From an uncultured Campylobacter sp. (GTDB lineage Bacteria > Campylobacterota > Campylobacteria > Campylobacterales > Campylobacteraceae): a stretch of DNA of 8,615 nucleotides. Where the stretch lies: assembly GCA_949294425.1 (NCBI GenBank), contig CASFHJ010000106.1, positions 1 through 8,615 of the forward strand, written 5' to 3'. Below are positions 1-7,324 of the stretch, in pieces. The notes under the pieces are model-generated. The model ran no database searches, was not told where the DNA came from, and was given only the letters and a program-made list of their open reading frames with translations. The stretch's first letter is position 1. Every line of letters begins with the position of its first letter. A program made the position numbers and the translations under genes.

Positions 1-1
1 A

Positions 2-1810
2 TTAGGAATTTTGCCTTTGCATTCTTTTTCTTTGATTTGGATCAAGGTATTTTTTTCTAACCCTTATGTTTGAGGGAGTTACCTCAACTAACTCATCTTC
101 TTCTATCCACTCCAAGGCTCTTTCAAGGCTTAATTTTCTAGGTGGAACAAGCTTTATAGCATCATCGCTTCCACTAGCTCTAACATTTGTTAAATTTTTG
201 CCTTTTATAGGATTTACATCTAAGTCATTTGGGCGGGAATGCTCTCCTATTATCATACCAACATAAACCTTAGCCTGAGGCTCTATAAAAAGCACTCCTC
301 TATCTTGAAGATTAAAAAGAGAGTATCCAAGTGCTACTCCATCTTCCATAGAAACCAAGGCTCCATTACCTCTTTTTTCAACTGCTCCACTAAAGGGACG
401 AAATTCCAAAAAGCTATGATTCATAACTCCCTCGCCCTTTGTGTCAGTTAAAAACTGGCTTCTAAAGCCTATTAAAGATCTTGCTGGAATCTCAAACTCA
501 AGCCTAGTTTGTCCATCTGCAGTTGGCACCATGGTTTTCATCTCTGCCTTTCTTTTTCCAAGCTTTTCTATAACAGCTCCACTAAATTCATCAGGAAGAT
601 CTATAACTAGGTGTTCAAAAGGCTCTGTTTTTACTCCATTTTCCATTTTTATTATCACCTCTGGTCTACCCATACAAAACTCAAAGCCCTCTCTTCTCAT
701 ATTTTCAGCTAAGATTGTGATTTGAAGCTCTCCACGACCACTTACCTTAAATTTGCCCTCTCCTATATTTTCATACTTCATGGCTATATTTGTCTTCATT
801 TCAGCTTCTAATCTTTCAGCTATTTTATTTGCTGTTACGTGCTTTCCTTCTGTTCCTGCTAACTTGCCGTCATTTACAGAAAAAACTATGCTTAAGGTAG
901 GCTCTTCTATATGCAAGGGATCAAGTGGTAAGGGATTATTTACATCAACCACACTATCTCCAACATCAAGGGTTTCAAAACCAGCTATTGCAACTATATC
1001 TCCACAACTAGCTTCTTGTATATCCATTTTTTCAAGACCCAAAAAGCCAACTAGTTTTGAAATTCTACCACTTAGCTTTTCTCCGTCTGCCTTTACTAAT
1101 AAGACATTTTCATTTTTTCTAACCTTACCATTAAAAATTCTAGCTATGCCTATCTTGCCCACAAAATTATCATAGCCAAGTGTAAAAACTTGAAGCTGTA
1201 AAGGATTTTCCGCCTTACCACTTGGAGCTGGGATTCTATCTATTATGGTTTGAAAAAGGGATTTCATATCCTTGTTTTCATCGTCTAAATTTAGCTTTGC
1301 ATACCCATTTTTAGCAGCCGCATAAACAACAGCAAAGTCAAGTTGCTCATCATTTGCTTCTAAGGCAACAAAAAGGTCAAAAATTTCATTTACAACCCTA
1401 TCTGGCTCTGCGGCGGGTTTGTCTATTTTATTTATCACAACTATTGGTTTTAAGCCCAAAGACAAGGCTTTTTTAACAACAAATTTAGTTTGAGGCATAA
1501 CGCCTTCCTGGGCATCAACTAAGAGCAAAACCCCATCTACCATCTTTAAAACTCTTTCTACCTCGCCTCCAAAATCAGCGTGTCCGGGAGTGTCTATGAT
1601 ATTTATCTTATAACCCTCATAGTTTATAGCCGTATTTTTTGAAAGTATGGTTATACCTCTTTCCTTTTCTATATCGTTGCTATCCATAACTCTTTCAGCG
1701 ATTTGCTCTCTTTGAGAAAAGGTCCCTGATTGTTTTAAAAGCTCATCTACCAACGTAGTTTTGCCATGATCAACGTGAGCGATAACCGCTATATTTCTTA
1801 TATTTTCCAA
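2..1810 (-). CDS. typA: Ribosome-associated translational GTPase TypA/BipA
   Basis: Complete 602-residue TypA/BipA, a translation-factor GTPase that binds the ribosome and helps assembly and growth under stress or cold. Visible GTPase motifs: G1 AHVDHGKT at residues 11-18, switch I RGIT at 51-54, DTPG at 73-76, NKID at 127-130, and AAK at 165-167 in place of the usual SAK. After these come the EF-Tu-like domain II, the EF-G-like domain and the BipA-specific C-terminal region. The length is normal for the family. The start is TTG at 1808-1810, because AAAGGAG (1818-1824) sits 7 nt upstream and no ATG fits; the protein then begins [17 protein letters not shown]. The gene is divergent from the flagellar cluster and its stop lies at the window edge, so its terminator is not visible. 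Identification is very secure. Confidence 0.97.
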   Translation of the reverse strand: MENIRNIAVIAHVDHGKTTLVDELLKQSGTFSQREQIAERVMDSNDIEKERGITILSKNTAINYEGYKINIIDTPGHADFGGEVERVLKMVDGVLLLVDAQEGVMPQTKFVVKKALSLGLKPIVVINKIDKPAAEPDRVVNEIFDLFVALEANDEQLDFAVVYAAAKNGYAKLNLDDENKDMKSLFQTIIDRIPAPSGKAENPLQLQVFTLGYDNFVGKIGIARIFNGKVRKNENVLLVKADGEKLSGRISKLVGFLGLEKMDIQEASCGDIVAIAGFETLDVGDSVVDVNNPLPLDPLHIEEPTLSIVFSVNDGKLAGTEGKHVTANKIAERLEAEMKTNIAMKYENIGEGKFKVSGRGELQITILAENMRREGFEFCMGRPEVIIKMENGVKTEPFEHLVIDLPDEFSGAVIEKLGKRKAEMKTMVPTADGQTRLEFEIPARSLIGFRSQFLTDTKGEGVMNHSFLEFRPFSGAVEKRGNGALVSMEDGVALGYSLFNLQDRGVLFIEPQAKVYVGMIIGEHSRPNDLDVNPIKGKNLTNVRASGSDDAIKLVPPRKLSLERALEWIEEDELVEVTPSNIRVRKKYLDPNQRKRMQRQNS

Positions 1811-1838
1811 AATTTAACTCCTTTGAGGTAAAAAAGCG

Positions 1839-1844
1839 ATTATA
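1839..1844 (-). promoter_or_regulatory. -10 box of the typA promoter
   Basis: On the minus strand this reads TATAAT, a perfect sigma-70 -10 hexamer. It follows a T-rich stretch, as is usual in Campylobacter promoters, which lack a strong -35. Transcription would start near 1832, leaving a leader of about 20 nt with the AAAGGAG ribosome binding site. The assignment rests on the motif and its position only. Confidence 0.6.
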
Positions 1845-1876
1845 TAAAAAAATATCTAAATAAAATCTTTTAAACT

Positions 1877-1894
1877 TTGGAATGCTTTTTGCTT
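1877..1894 (+). promoter_or_regulatory. Sigma-54 promoter for the small gene and fliK
   Basis: The sequence TTGGAATGCTTTTTGCTT has the invariant GG (1879-1880) and GC (1891-1892) separated by exactly 10 nt, as RpoN (-24/-12) promoters require. The predicted start is near 1904, about 28 nt before the ATG of the 110-aa gene. In Campylobacter, hook genes of this class are RpoN-dependent and activated by FlgS/FlgR. A nearly identical motif precedes flgD, which supports both calls. Confidence 0.85.
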
Positions 1895-1931
1895 TTTTGA
1901 GTCTAAAATATTTAATTTTAAAGGATTTCTT

Positions 1932-2264
1932 ATGTCAAAGCCAGTAAAAAATGAAGTTTTTGAACTCTTAAAAGAAAAAATTTTTGAAGCTAAAGAAAAG
2001 AAAAATGAATTTTTTATGCAACTTCTAAGTCTTTTAAATAGCTTAAAAAGTGGCAAAGAAAGTAATTTAGTTAGGCTTTCAAGCGAGGTATCACAAATGC
2101 TTAATGATGAAAAAAACTATGAAAAAATACAAAAAGCTAAGAATTTAGACGAATTATTAAAGCTTTTAGAGGACTTAAACAAAACAGATAAGATGTTAAA
2201 AATTTATTCAAATGAAAGCCTAAAAACTAGCTTTCCAGAACTAGCTAAGAAAAATTTTTTATAA
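1932..2264 (+). CDS. Small flagellar-operon protein (Cj0040-like), paralogue of the FliK N-terminal region
   Basis: A 110-residue, Lys/Leu-rich, helical-looking protein with no signal peptide or membrane segment. The start ATG is supported by AAAGGA (1920-1925) 6 nt upstream. It is the first gene after a sigma-54 promoter and ends 9 nt before fliK; its stop codon lies inside the fliK ribosome binding site. C. jejuni has an uncharacterised gene (Cj0040) in the same place. Residues 28-110 align by eye with FliK residues 99-182, about one third identical with one small gap. Shared blocks include FM at 28-29, AKNLDELL at 69-76 and the C-terminal LK..FP.L.K.NF. It may therefore act with, or compete with, the FliK N-terminus in hook length control or export. 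That role is inference; the gene itself is secure. Confidence 0.88.
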   Translation: MSKPVKNEVFELLKEKIFEAKEKKNEFFMQLLSLLNSLKSGKESNLVRLSSEVSQMLNDEKNYEKIQKAKNLDELLKLLEDLNKTDKMLKIYSNESLKTSFPELAKKNFL

Positions 2265-2267
2265 GGA
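2262..2267 (+). promoter_or_regulatory. fliK ribosome binding site overlapping the upstream stop codon
   Basis: TAAGGA begins with the TAA stop of the 110-aa gene and lies 6 nt before the fliK ATG. This arrangement suggests translational coupling of the two proteins. Confidence 0.7.
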
Positions 2268-2273
2268 ACTAAG

Positions 2274-4094
2274 ATGCAAGGACTTGCTACAAAGGATTCT
2301 TTGCTGAATTTAATCTCGATTAAAGATGTAAAAAACACCAAGGAGCTTTCATCTAAAGACTTAGAAAGCAAAGATGAGGAATTTAGCGGGGATTTTTTAT
2401 CCTCCTTGCTTGTAGCTATAGATGAGACGAATGAATTTTTACCAGATAGACTTAAGATAAGCACTAAGGAGCTTTCCGCACAAGTCTTAGCAGATATAGA
2501 AAAAAATTCTAATTTATTTGCTAATTCTGGCGAGGAAAACAAGCTATCTATCTTTGAATCCCTAAGCTTTATGGAGGTTTTGGGCGTTTTAGAAAGTCTT
2601 AAAATAAAAAATAGCGAGGTTAATTTTTCAAAACTATCAAACCTTAGTCAGCATTTTTTACAAAATGAAAATAATTTTAATGCCTTAAAAAACGCAAAAA
2701 ATTTAGACGAACTTTTAAGTATAGCAAAGACCTTAAATTTAAATGTATCGAGTATAAAAGTAGATAAAATTTTGGATTTAAAAAATCTTTTTCCAAATTT
2801 AAACAAGGCAAATTTTTTTAATTCTTCTTTGGAAAATTCTTTTAAAGATCTTTTAAATTCTAAAATTTCAAACATAGTAGATAAGATAGAAAAAAAAGAC
2901 AAAACTAAGATAAATGATACAAAAAACTTGCTAAGTGAGGCATTAAAACTCACGAAAGAAAAAGATGAAAACCTCAATACAAAAAATTTAAAGAATCTAG
3001 ATGAGCTTTCAAAACCAGACACAAAAAAGCAAGACTTACAAGCTTATGAAATACAAAATTTAAGTAAAGAAAGTGTAGAGCTAAAACAAGAAAATATAAA
3101 AAAGCAAATTTTAAAAAATGAGGTGATACAAGAAAGTAAAAATGAAGAAAATAACACCTCTAAACAAGAGCTAAAAATAGAAAAAAATGTTTTAAGCTTA
3201 GATAAGAATTTAAAAGACTTAGAAAATAAAGAATATGGGGAAAAAACTTCTTTAAAATTAGAAAATAAAGAATACGAGGAAAAAAGCTCTTTAAAAGATG
3301 TGGATTTAAAAAATACAAATGAAAAAGAAAGGCTTGTTTTAAGTGAGAAAGAGGATAAAAATTCAAAAAATGAACTAGAGAGCTTAAAAAATTTAGTACA
3401 AACAAAGCACTTAGAAGATAAAGAAAAGCCAAGCAATGAAAGCAATGATGATACGCAAAAAAAAGTAGAGCTTAATATAAAAATACCTCAAAATAAGCTT
3501 GATTTAAATTTAGGCTCTAATTTAAATAAAGATGATAATTTACAACAAGAAAATAAGCAAAAAGATACAAATAACATAAAAGAAAGTAAAACAAAAGAGC
3601 AAAACGCAGAAACAAAGACTCAAACAAAGGATAGTAGCTCTGAGTTAAACAGCCTAGTAAGCAGTCTAAGCAAGGTAAGCTTAAATGAACTTAGGACAAA
3701 TTTAAACATAAAAGAGACCTTTTCGTATTTTGCAAATGATTTAAAAGAACAAATACAGCAGTTCAAAGCTCCTCTTACAAGGATTAGCATAAGCTTAAAT
3801 CCTTCAAATTTGGGCGAGATTGAAGTAACTCTCATACAAAGAGGTTCAGCTCTTCATATAAATTTTAACTCAAATCCTAACACCATGGCAATTTTTATAC
3901 AAAATCAAGCAGAATTTAAAAATTCACTTGTAAATATGGGTTTTACGGGACTTGAAATGAATTTTAGCGATCAAAAACAAAAAGAGCAAAAAGAACAAAG
4001 CTCAAAAAACAAAAACCAATACAAAATAAGCAATGATATTAAAATAAACGAGGCTAGTTCTTCTTTGGAATTAATACTTGCTAAGTATTTTTAG
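2274..4094 (+). CDS. fliK: Flagellar hook-length control protein FliK
   Basis: A 606-residue FliK, the secreted molecular ruler that measures hook length and switches the flagellar export gate from hook to filament substrates. The recognisable part is the C-terminal Flg_hook domain at about residues 497-566, with LNPSNLGEIEVTL at 508-520 matching the conserved LxPxxLGxxEV motif. Residues 1-200 form a conserved N-terminal region. Residues 200-460 are a very Lys/Glu/Asn-rich, probably extended linker, the expected place for ruler length variation. The linker holds a perfect-frame 13-residue tandem repeat at 316-341. The low sequence complexity arises from composition and need not indicate foreign origin. 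No secretion signal of the Sec type is present, as expected for a type III flagellar substrate. It is co-transcribed with the preceding paralogous small gene and followed by a separate sigma-54 promoter for flgD. Confidence 0.93.
   Translation: MQGLATKDSLLNLISIKDVKNTKELSSKDLESKDEEFSGDFLSSLLVAIDETNEFLPDRLKISTKELSAQVLADIEKNSNLFANSGEENKLSIFESLSFMEVLGVLESLKIKNSEVNFSKLSNLSQHFLQNENNFNALKNAKNLDELLSIAKTLNLNVSSIKVDKILDLKNLFPNLNKANFFNSSLENSFKDLLNSKISNIVDKIEKKDKTKINDTKNLLSEALKLTKEKDENLNTKNLKNLDELSKPDTKKQDLQAYEIQNLSKESVELKQENIKKQILKNEVIQESKNEENNTSKQELKIEKNVLSLDKNLKDLENKEYGEKTSLKLENKEYEEKSSLKDVDLKNTNEKERLVLSEKEDKNSKNELESLKNLVQTKHLEDKEKPSNESNDDTQKKVELNIKIPQNKLDLNLGSNLNKDDNLQQENKQKDTNNIKESKTKEQNAETKTQTKDSSSELNSLVSSLSKVSLNELRTNLNIKETFSYFANDLKEQIQQFKAPLTRISISLNPSNLGEIEVTLIQRGSALHINFNSNPNTMAIFIQNQAEFKNSLVNMGFTGLEMNFSDQKQKEQKEQSSKNKNQYKISNDIKINEASSSLELILAKYF
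3219..3296 (+). repeat. 39-bp tandem duplication inside the fliK linker
   Basis: Two adjacent 39-bp units (3219-3257 and 3258-3296) differ at only 4 positions by my count. They encode LENKEYGEKTSLK and LENKEYEEKSSLK at FliK residues 316-328 and 329-341. The unit length is a multiple of three, so gain or loss keeps the frame and lengthens or shortens the FliK linker by 13 residues. Confidence 0.9.
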
Positions 4095-4095
4095 C

Positions 4096-4113
4096 TTGGA
4101 ACATTTTTTGCTT
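4096..4113 (+). promoter_or_regulatory. Sigma-54 promoter for flgD-flgE
   Basis: The sequence TTGGAACATTTTTTGCTT places GG (4098-4099) and GC (4110-4111) 10 nt apart and begins two bases after the fliK stop. Transcription would start near 4123, about 20 nt before the flgD ATG. The site resembles the RpoN motif at 1877-1894 closely. It makes flgD-flgE transcribable independently of fliK, though read-through from fliK remains possible because no terminator separates them. Confidence 0.85.
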
Positions 4114-4142
4114 TTTCAAATAAAAAGCTAAAGGAGTTTAAG

Positions 4143-4886
4143 ATGAGTGATTTTTATTCAAATACAACAGCCTTAAATACAAATTCAAACACTACTAGCA
4201 CCACAGCTAGAACTGCAAATACAGGGATAAATGATAGCACAAATCAAGCTGTTAACTCCATGCTTGATAAGGACGCTTTTTTACAACTACTTTTAATAGA
4301 AATGCAACACCAAGACCCTACAGATCCCATGGATACTGATAAAATGCTTACTCAAACCTCTCAACTTGCAGCACTTGAAATGCAGCAAAATACAAATACA
4401 ACTATGCAAAGCATGGTTGAAACGATGACTAGCCTTTCAACCGTTATGATGGCTAGTCAAAATCTAGCCTCTTTAAGTGCCTTAGGAAAAATGGCTGTGA
4501 TTAATGATCCTTACATAAGAGTAAGCACAAGCGGGGAAAGCTTTTCTAGTATAGATATGTATTTACCAAAGGAAAGCAAAGACGGTGCTACTTTTCAAGT
4601 ATTTGACTCAAAAGGAAATTTAGTTCGCTCAATAAAGATAGAAAAAGATGATCTAACTCAGGGGCTAAATAAAATTTCTTGGGACGGAAAAGATGATGAG
4701 GGAAATAATGTCCCTATAGGCACATATACCTTTAAGACAAGCTATACAGATATAGATGGCGGGACCTCAACTAGCTCTTTTGGAGCCTATCCTATAGACT
4801 CTGTGAGGTTTAAAGACGGAATTCCTTATGCGGTGATGGCTGGTAAGGAGCTTAGATTTGACCTTATTTCTGAGATAGTGGGCTAA
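4143..4886 (+). CDS. flgD: Flagellar hook assembly (cap) protein FlgD
   Basis: A 247-residue FlgD, the scaffold that caps the growing hook and lets FlgE subunits polymerise; it is exported by the flagellar type III system and discarded afterwards. The conserved N-terminal signature is at about residues 44-83, DAFLQLLLIEMQHQDPTDPM followed by a QTSQLAALEMQ stretch. The C-terminal Ig-like FlgD domain includes NKISWDGKDDEGNNVPIGTY at 176-195. The first 35 residues are Asn/Thr-rich and probably disordered, as is usual for secreted flagellar substrates. The start is fixed by AAGGAG (4131-4136) 6 nt before the ATG. It follows a sigma-54 promoter and is separated from flgE by only 4 nt. Confidence 0.95.
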   Translation: MSDFYSNTTALNTNSNTTSTTARTANTGINDSTNQAVNSMLDKDAFLQLLLIEMQHQDPTDPMDTDKMLTQTSQLAALEMQQNTNTTMQSMVETMTSLSTVMMASQNLASLSALGKMAVINDPYIRVSTSGESFSSIDMYLPKESKDGATFQVFDSKGNLVRSIKIEKDDLTQGLNKISWDGKDDEGNNVPIGTYTFKTSYTDIDGGTSTSSFGAYPIDSVRFKDGIPYAVMAGKELRFDLISEIVG

Positions 4887-4890
4887 GAAA

Positions 4891-6531
4891 ATGTTTACGG
4901 CATTTTATAATGGAATCAACGGAGTTAAGGCTCAAAATTTTGGCATAGACTCAACCTCAAATAATATAGCAAACGTAAATACTCCGGGCTATAAATACTA
5001 TATAGCAGAATTTAGCGATGTTTTTAATAAGGTGGTTACATCTCAATCAAGCAACCCCTCTCAAGCAGGTTTTGGCTCTGTGCAAGGGGCTAATAAACTA
5101 GTCTTTGAACAAGGGCATTTTTTGGATACAGGCGGGGAATTTGATGTGGCTCTAGCTGGGAAGGGTTTTTTTGGTGTTACAAGCAATGATGGAATTTATT
5201 ATACTAGAAATGGCTCCTTTGTAAGAGATGCAAATGGAAATCTAGTAGATAGTAATGGAAACTATGTTTTAGGCACTATGAATCCAAATTTTAGCAGCAT
5301 AACTTATAGCCAAAGAGTATCGCAGATAATGGGTGATATAAACAATACCCCAGTAACAAGTGGCTTTACCATAAACAACCCAAATGCTAGTTTTGATTTA
5401 AATTCTGCAAATGCTCAAGGCATTTTATCGGTTCCTACAAATCTTTACTACCAACCTCAAATCACAACTAGCGTAAGTTTTAAGGGTAGTCTTGACTCAA
5501 GCACAAAGACAGAAAATGTAAATGTAAACATAAATCCAAATACTCTTACCATGCAAGAAGTAAATGCAAATATAGTAGTAAGTGGCTCTATAAGTAGAGA
5601 GGATATATTTTCTGCTAAGGAAGGAGAAAGGGTTATAATAAATTTCACAGATGCAAATGGAGTAAGGGCTAGTGCCGAGGTTTTGCTAGATGAGAATTTA
5701 AATTTTAGGACAAATGAATTAGAATTAGCAGGTCTTGATAGAGCTAGTTTAAGCATAGATAGTGTCTTTTTAGCCACACAAAGACAAAGTGCTGATACTC
5801 AAATCATGGAAGAAAAGCTTATAAACGCAGATGGTAGTGAAAACAGACTAAGGCTTACCTTAGAAAGAATTTTACCACAAGAAGATACCAACATAGCTTA
5901 TAAAGCTAGTGTGCAAATCTTTGACACAGAAGGAAATGCCTTAACAGAGGCAAATGAAGGGCGTATAGTCTTTGATCAAGCAGGGGCTATGATAGAAAAT
6001 ACAATAAGCTCGGTGCAAAATCCAAGTAATTCTAATACCGTAAACATAAACCTAGGATCCACCTTAAATGCTTCAATAATTGGATCTGGTTTTGACGGGC
6101 TTTATATAAATATAAATGAACCTGATGTGCAAAATATAACTTCCAATCAAAACGGGGTTGCAGAGGGCTTTTTTCAAATGTATGATATAAAAAAAGATGG
6201 CTCTATAATGGTTCAATTTAGCAATGGAGCCACAGCCACAGTCGCAAAACTAGCCCTTTATAACTTCATAAACGAGCAAGGTTTAGCCTCAAGTGATGGA
6301 AGTAATTTTATTCAAACAGGAAATAGCGGGGAAGCTTCATTTTTATACGATGAAGAGGGAAATTTTATCTACACGGCTGAATTTATAGGAGATAAGCTTG
6401 AAGCCTCAAGCACTGATTTAGGTGTAGAGCTTACAAATCTAATAGTAATGCAAAAAGCCTTTGATGCTAGTTCTAAAAGCATAACAACAAGCGATCAAAT
6501 GATACAACAAGCCATAAATATGAAAAAATAA
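4891..6531 (+). CDS. flgE: Flagellar hook protein, short FlgE paralogue (Cj0043-like)
   Basis: A 546-residue FlgE-family protein. The N-terminal rod/hook signature NNIANVNTPGYK is at residues 24-35. The C-terminal D0 segment (about 505-546) contains SSTDLGVELTNLIVMQKAFDA-type hook sequence and ends QQAINMKK. The middle holds expanded, surface-exposed hook domains, so the protein is longer than the roughly 400-residue enteric FlgE. Campylobacter and Helicobacter usually carry two FlgE homologues; the one beside fliK-flgD is the shorter, and the longer one encoded elsewhere is regarded as the main hook subunit. This copy may form part of the hook or a hook-like adaptor; its exact role is inference. 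There is no good Shine-Dalgarno in the 4-nt gap after flgD, so translation is probably coupled to flgD. Transcription comes from the sigma-54 promoter upstream of flgD. Confidence 0.92.
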   Translation: MFTAFYNGINGVKAQNFGIDSTSNNIANVNTPGYKYYIAEFSDVFNKVVTSQSSNPSQAGFGSVQGANKLVFEQGHFLDTGGEFDVALAGKGFFGVTSNDGIYYTRNGSFVRDANGNLVDSNGNYVLGTMNPNFSSITYSQRVSQIMGDINNTPVTSGFTINNPNASFDLNSANAQGILSVPTNLYYQPQITTSVSFKGSLDSSTKTENVNVNINPNTLTMQEVNANIVVSGSISREDIFSAKEGERVIINFTDANGVRASAEVLLDENLNFRTNELELAGLDRASLSIDSVFLATQRQSADTQIMEEKLINADGSENRLRLTLERILPQEDTNIAYKASVQIFDTEGNALTEANEGRIVFDQAGAMIENTISSVQNPSNSNTVNINLGSTLNASIIGSGFDGLYININEPDVQNITSNQNGVAEGFFQMYDIKKDGSIMVQFSNGATATVAKLALYNFINEQGLASSDGSNFIQTGNSGEASFLYDEEGNFIYTAEFIGDKLEASSTDLGVELTNLIVMQKAFDASSKSITTSDQMIQQAINMKK

Positions 6532-6555
6532 AATCTAGGGTCTTTACCCTAGATT
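6519..6555 (-). terminator. Rho-independent terminator of the oxygenase-metQ operon
   Basis: Perfect 9-bp inverted repeat AATCTAGGG (6532-6540) and CCCTAGATT (6547-6555) with a 6-nt loop. Read on the minus strand, the stem is followed by TTTATTTTTT, a proper U-tract; the plus-strand side is followed by AAAAGG and lacks one. It therefore mainly ends the metQ transcript. The stem begins inside the metQ stop codon and its U-tract lies in the last codons of flgE. The hairpin may still stabilise the 3' end of the flgE mRNA. Confidence 0.85.
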
Positions 6556-7315
6556 AAAAGGCTGGTATAACAGCACCTTTGTATTTTTCCTCTATAAATT
6601 CTTTGACATCATCACTTTGCAAAGCCTTTATCAAAGCCTTTATAGTATCTAAATTTTCATTGCCCTTTCTTACAACAACTATATTTGCGTAATTGCTATA
6701 CTTACTCTCAGTAAATAAAGAGTCCTTCACAGGAGAAAGACCTGCTTGTAGAGCGAAATTGCTATTTATAAGCGAATAATCCACATCTGCTAGACTTCTT
6801 GGAAGCTGGGCATCTCTTAGCTCGATAAATTTGATCTTTTTTGGATTTTGCACTATATCAAGCGGAGTTACAAATTCCTTATCATTTAACTTGATAAGTC
6901 CAGCACTTTCAACTATCCTTAAGGCTCTACTTTCATTTGTGGGATCATTTGGTATGGAGATTGTAGCTGCCTCTTTTGGCTCAAAGCTTTTATACTTACT
7001 GGAATAAACTCCCATAGGTTCTATATGTATGGAAGCTACGTTAACTAACTTAGTTCCTTTTATCTTATTAAATTCCAGCAAAAAAGGCTCATGTTGAAAA
7101 TAGTTTGCGTCAAGTTCACCACTATCTACCTTTGAATTATTAATAACATCATCGCTTATTTCAAAAATTTCTAGCTCTATGCCCTCTTTTTTTAGCTTGT
7201 CTTTGACAAAATGTAAAATTTCAGCGTGAGGAGTCACTGAGGCTCCTACTTTTAAAGTCTTAGCAAGGCTAAAAGAGATAAAAAATACTGATAAAAATAC
7301 AAGAATTTTTTTCAT
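6554..7315 (-). CDS. MetQ/NlpA-family ABC transporter substrate-binding protein
   Basis: A 253-residue periplasmic binding protein of the NlpA/MetQ family, which binds methionine or related sulfur compounds for an ABC importer. An N-terminal signal peptide is visible (MKK, then a hydrophobic run to about residue 18, with a likely cut at SLA/KT). Family motifs follow: ANYFQHEPFL at 70-79, HIEPMGVYSSKYKS at 97-110, IPNDPTNESRAL at 121-132, and a ligand-site-like NSNFA at 184-188. There is no lipobox cysteine, and no cysteine anywhere, so it is probably a free periplasmic protein, unlike typical lipoprotein MetQ. The start is supported by AAGGTG overlapping the stop of the upstream oxygenase gene, 9 nt away. 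No metN or metI partner is in the window, so it must use a transporter encoded elsewhere. The ligand cannot be read from sequence; methionine, methionine sulfoxide or another sulfur compound is possible. Confidence 0.9.
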   Translation of the reverse strand: MKKILVFLSVFFISFSLAKTLKVGASVTPHAEILHFVKDKLKKEGIELEIFEISDDVINNSKVDSGELDANYFQHEPFLLEFNKIKGTKLVNVASIHIEPMGVYSSKYKSFEPKEAATISIPNDPTNESRALRIVESAGLIKLNDKEFVTPLDIVQNPKKIKFIELRDAQLPRSLADVDYSLINSNFALQAGLSPVKDSLFTESKYSNYANIVVVRKGNENLDTIKALIKALQSDDVKEFIEEKYKGAVIPAF

Positions 7316-7324
7316 ACTTACACC

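Noticed and set aside
753..1175. Plus-strand 140-codon open frame
   Set aside because: Lies wholly antisense to typA, whose protein motifs are unambiguous; no ribosome binding site and no recognisable protein.
3044..3445. Minus-strand Ser/Phe/Leu-rich open frames over the fliK linker
   Set aside because: They are the complement of a Lys/Glu/Asn/Leu-rich coding stretch, which automatically yields Phe/Ser-rich open frames; no start signals.
2874..3650. A/T-rich Lys/Asn/Glu region of fliK as foreign DNA or a degraded gene
   Set aside because: The frame is intact from a good start to the conserved C-terminal domain; biased composition is normal for FliK linkers in AT-rich genomes.
4110..4128. 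GCTTTTT-CAAAT-AAAAAGC hairpin as a fliK terminator
   Set aside because: No U-tract follows on the plus strand, and the stem overlaps the flgD sigma-54 promoter and transcript start.
5457..5777. Minus-strand 106-codon frame inside flgE
   Set aside because: Antisense to well-defined FlgE coding sequence, with no ribosome binding site or known family.
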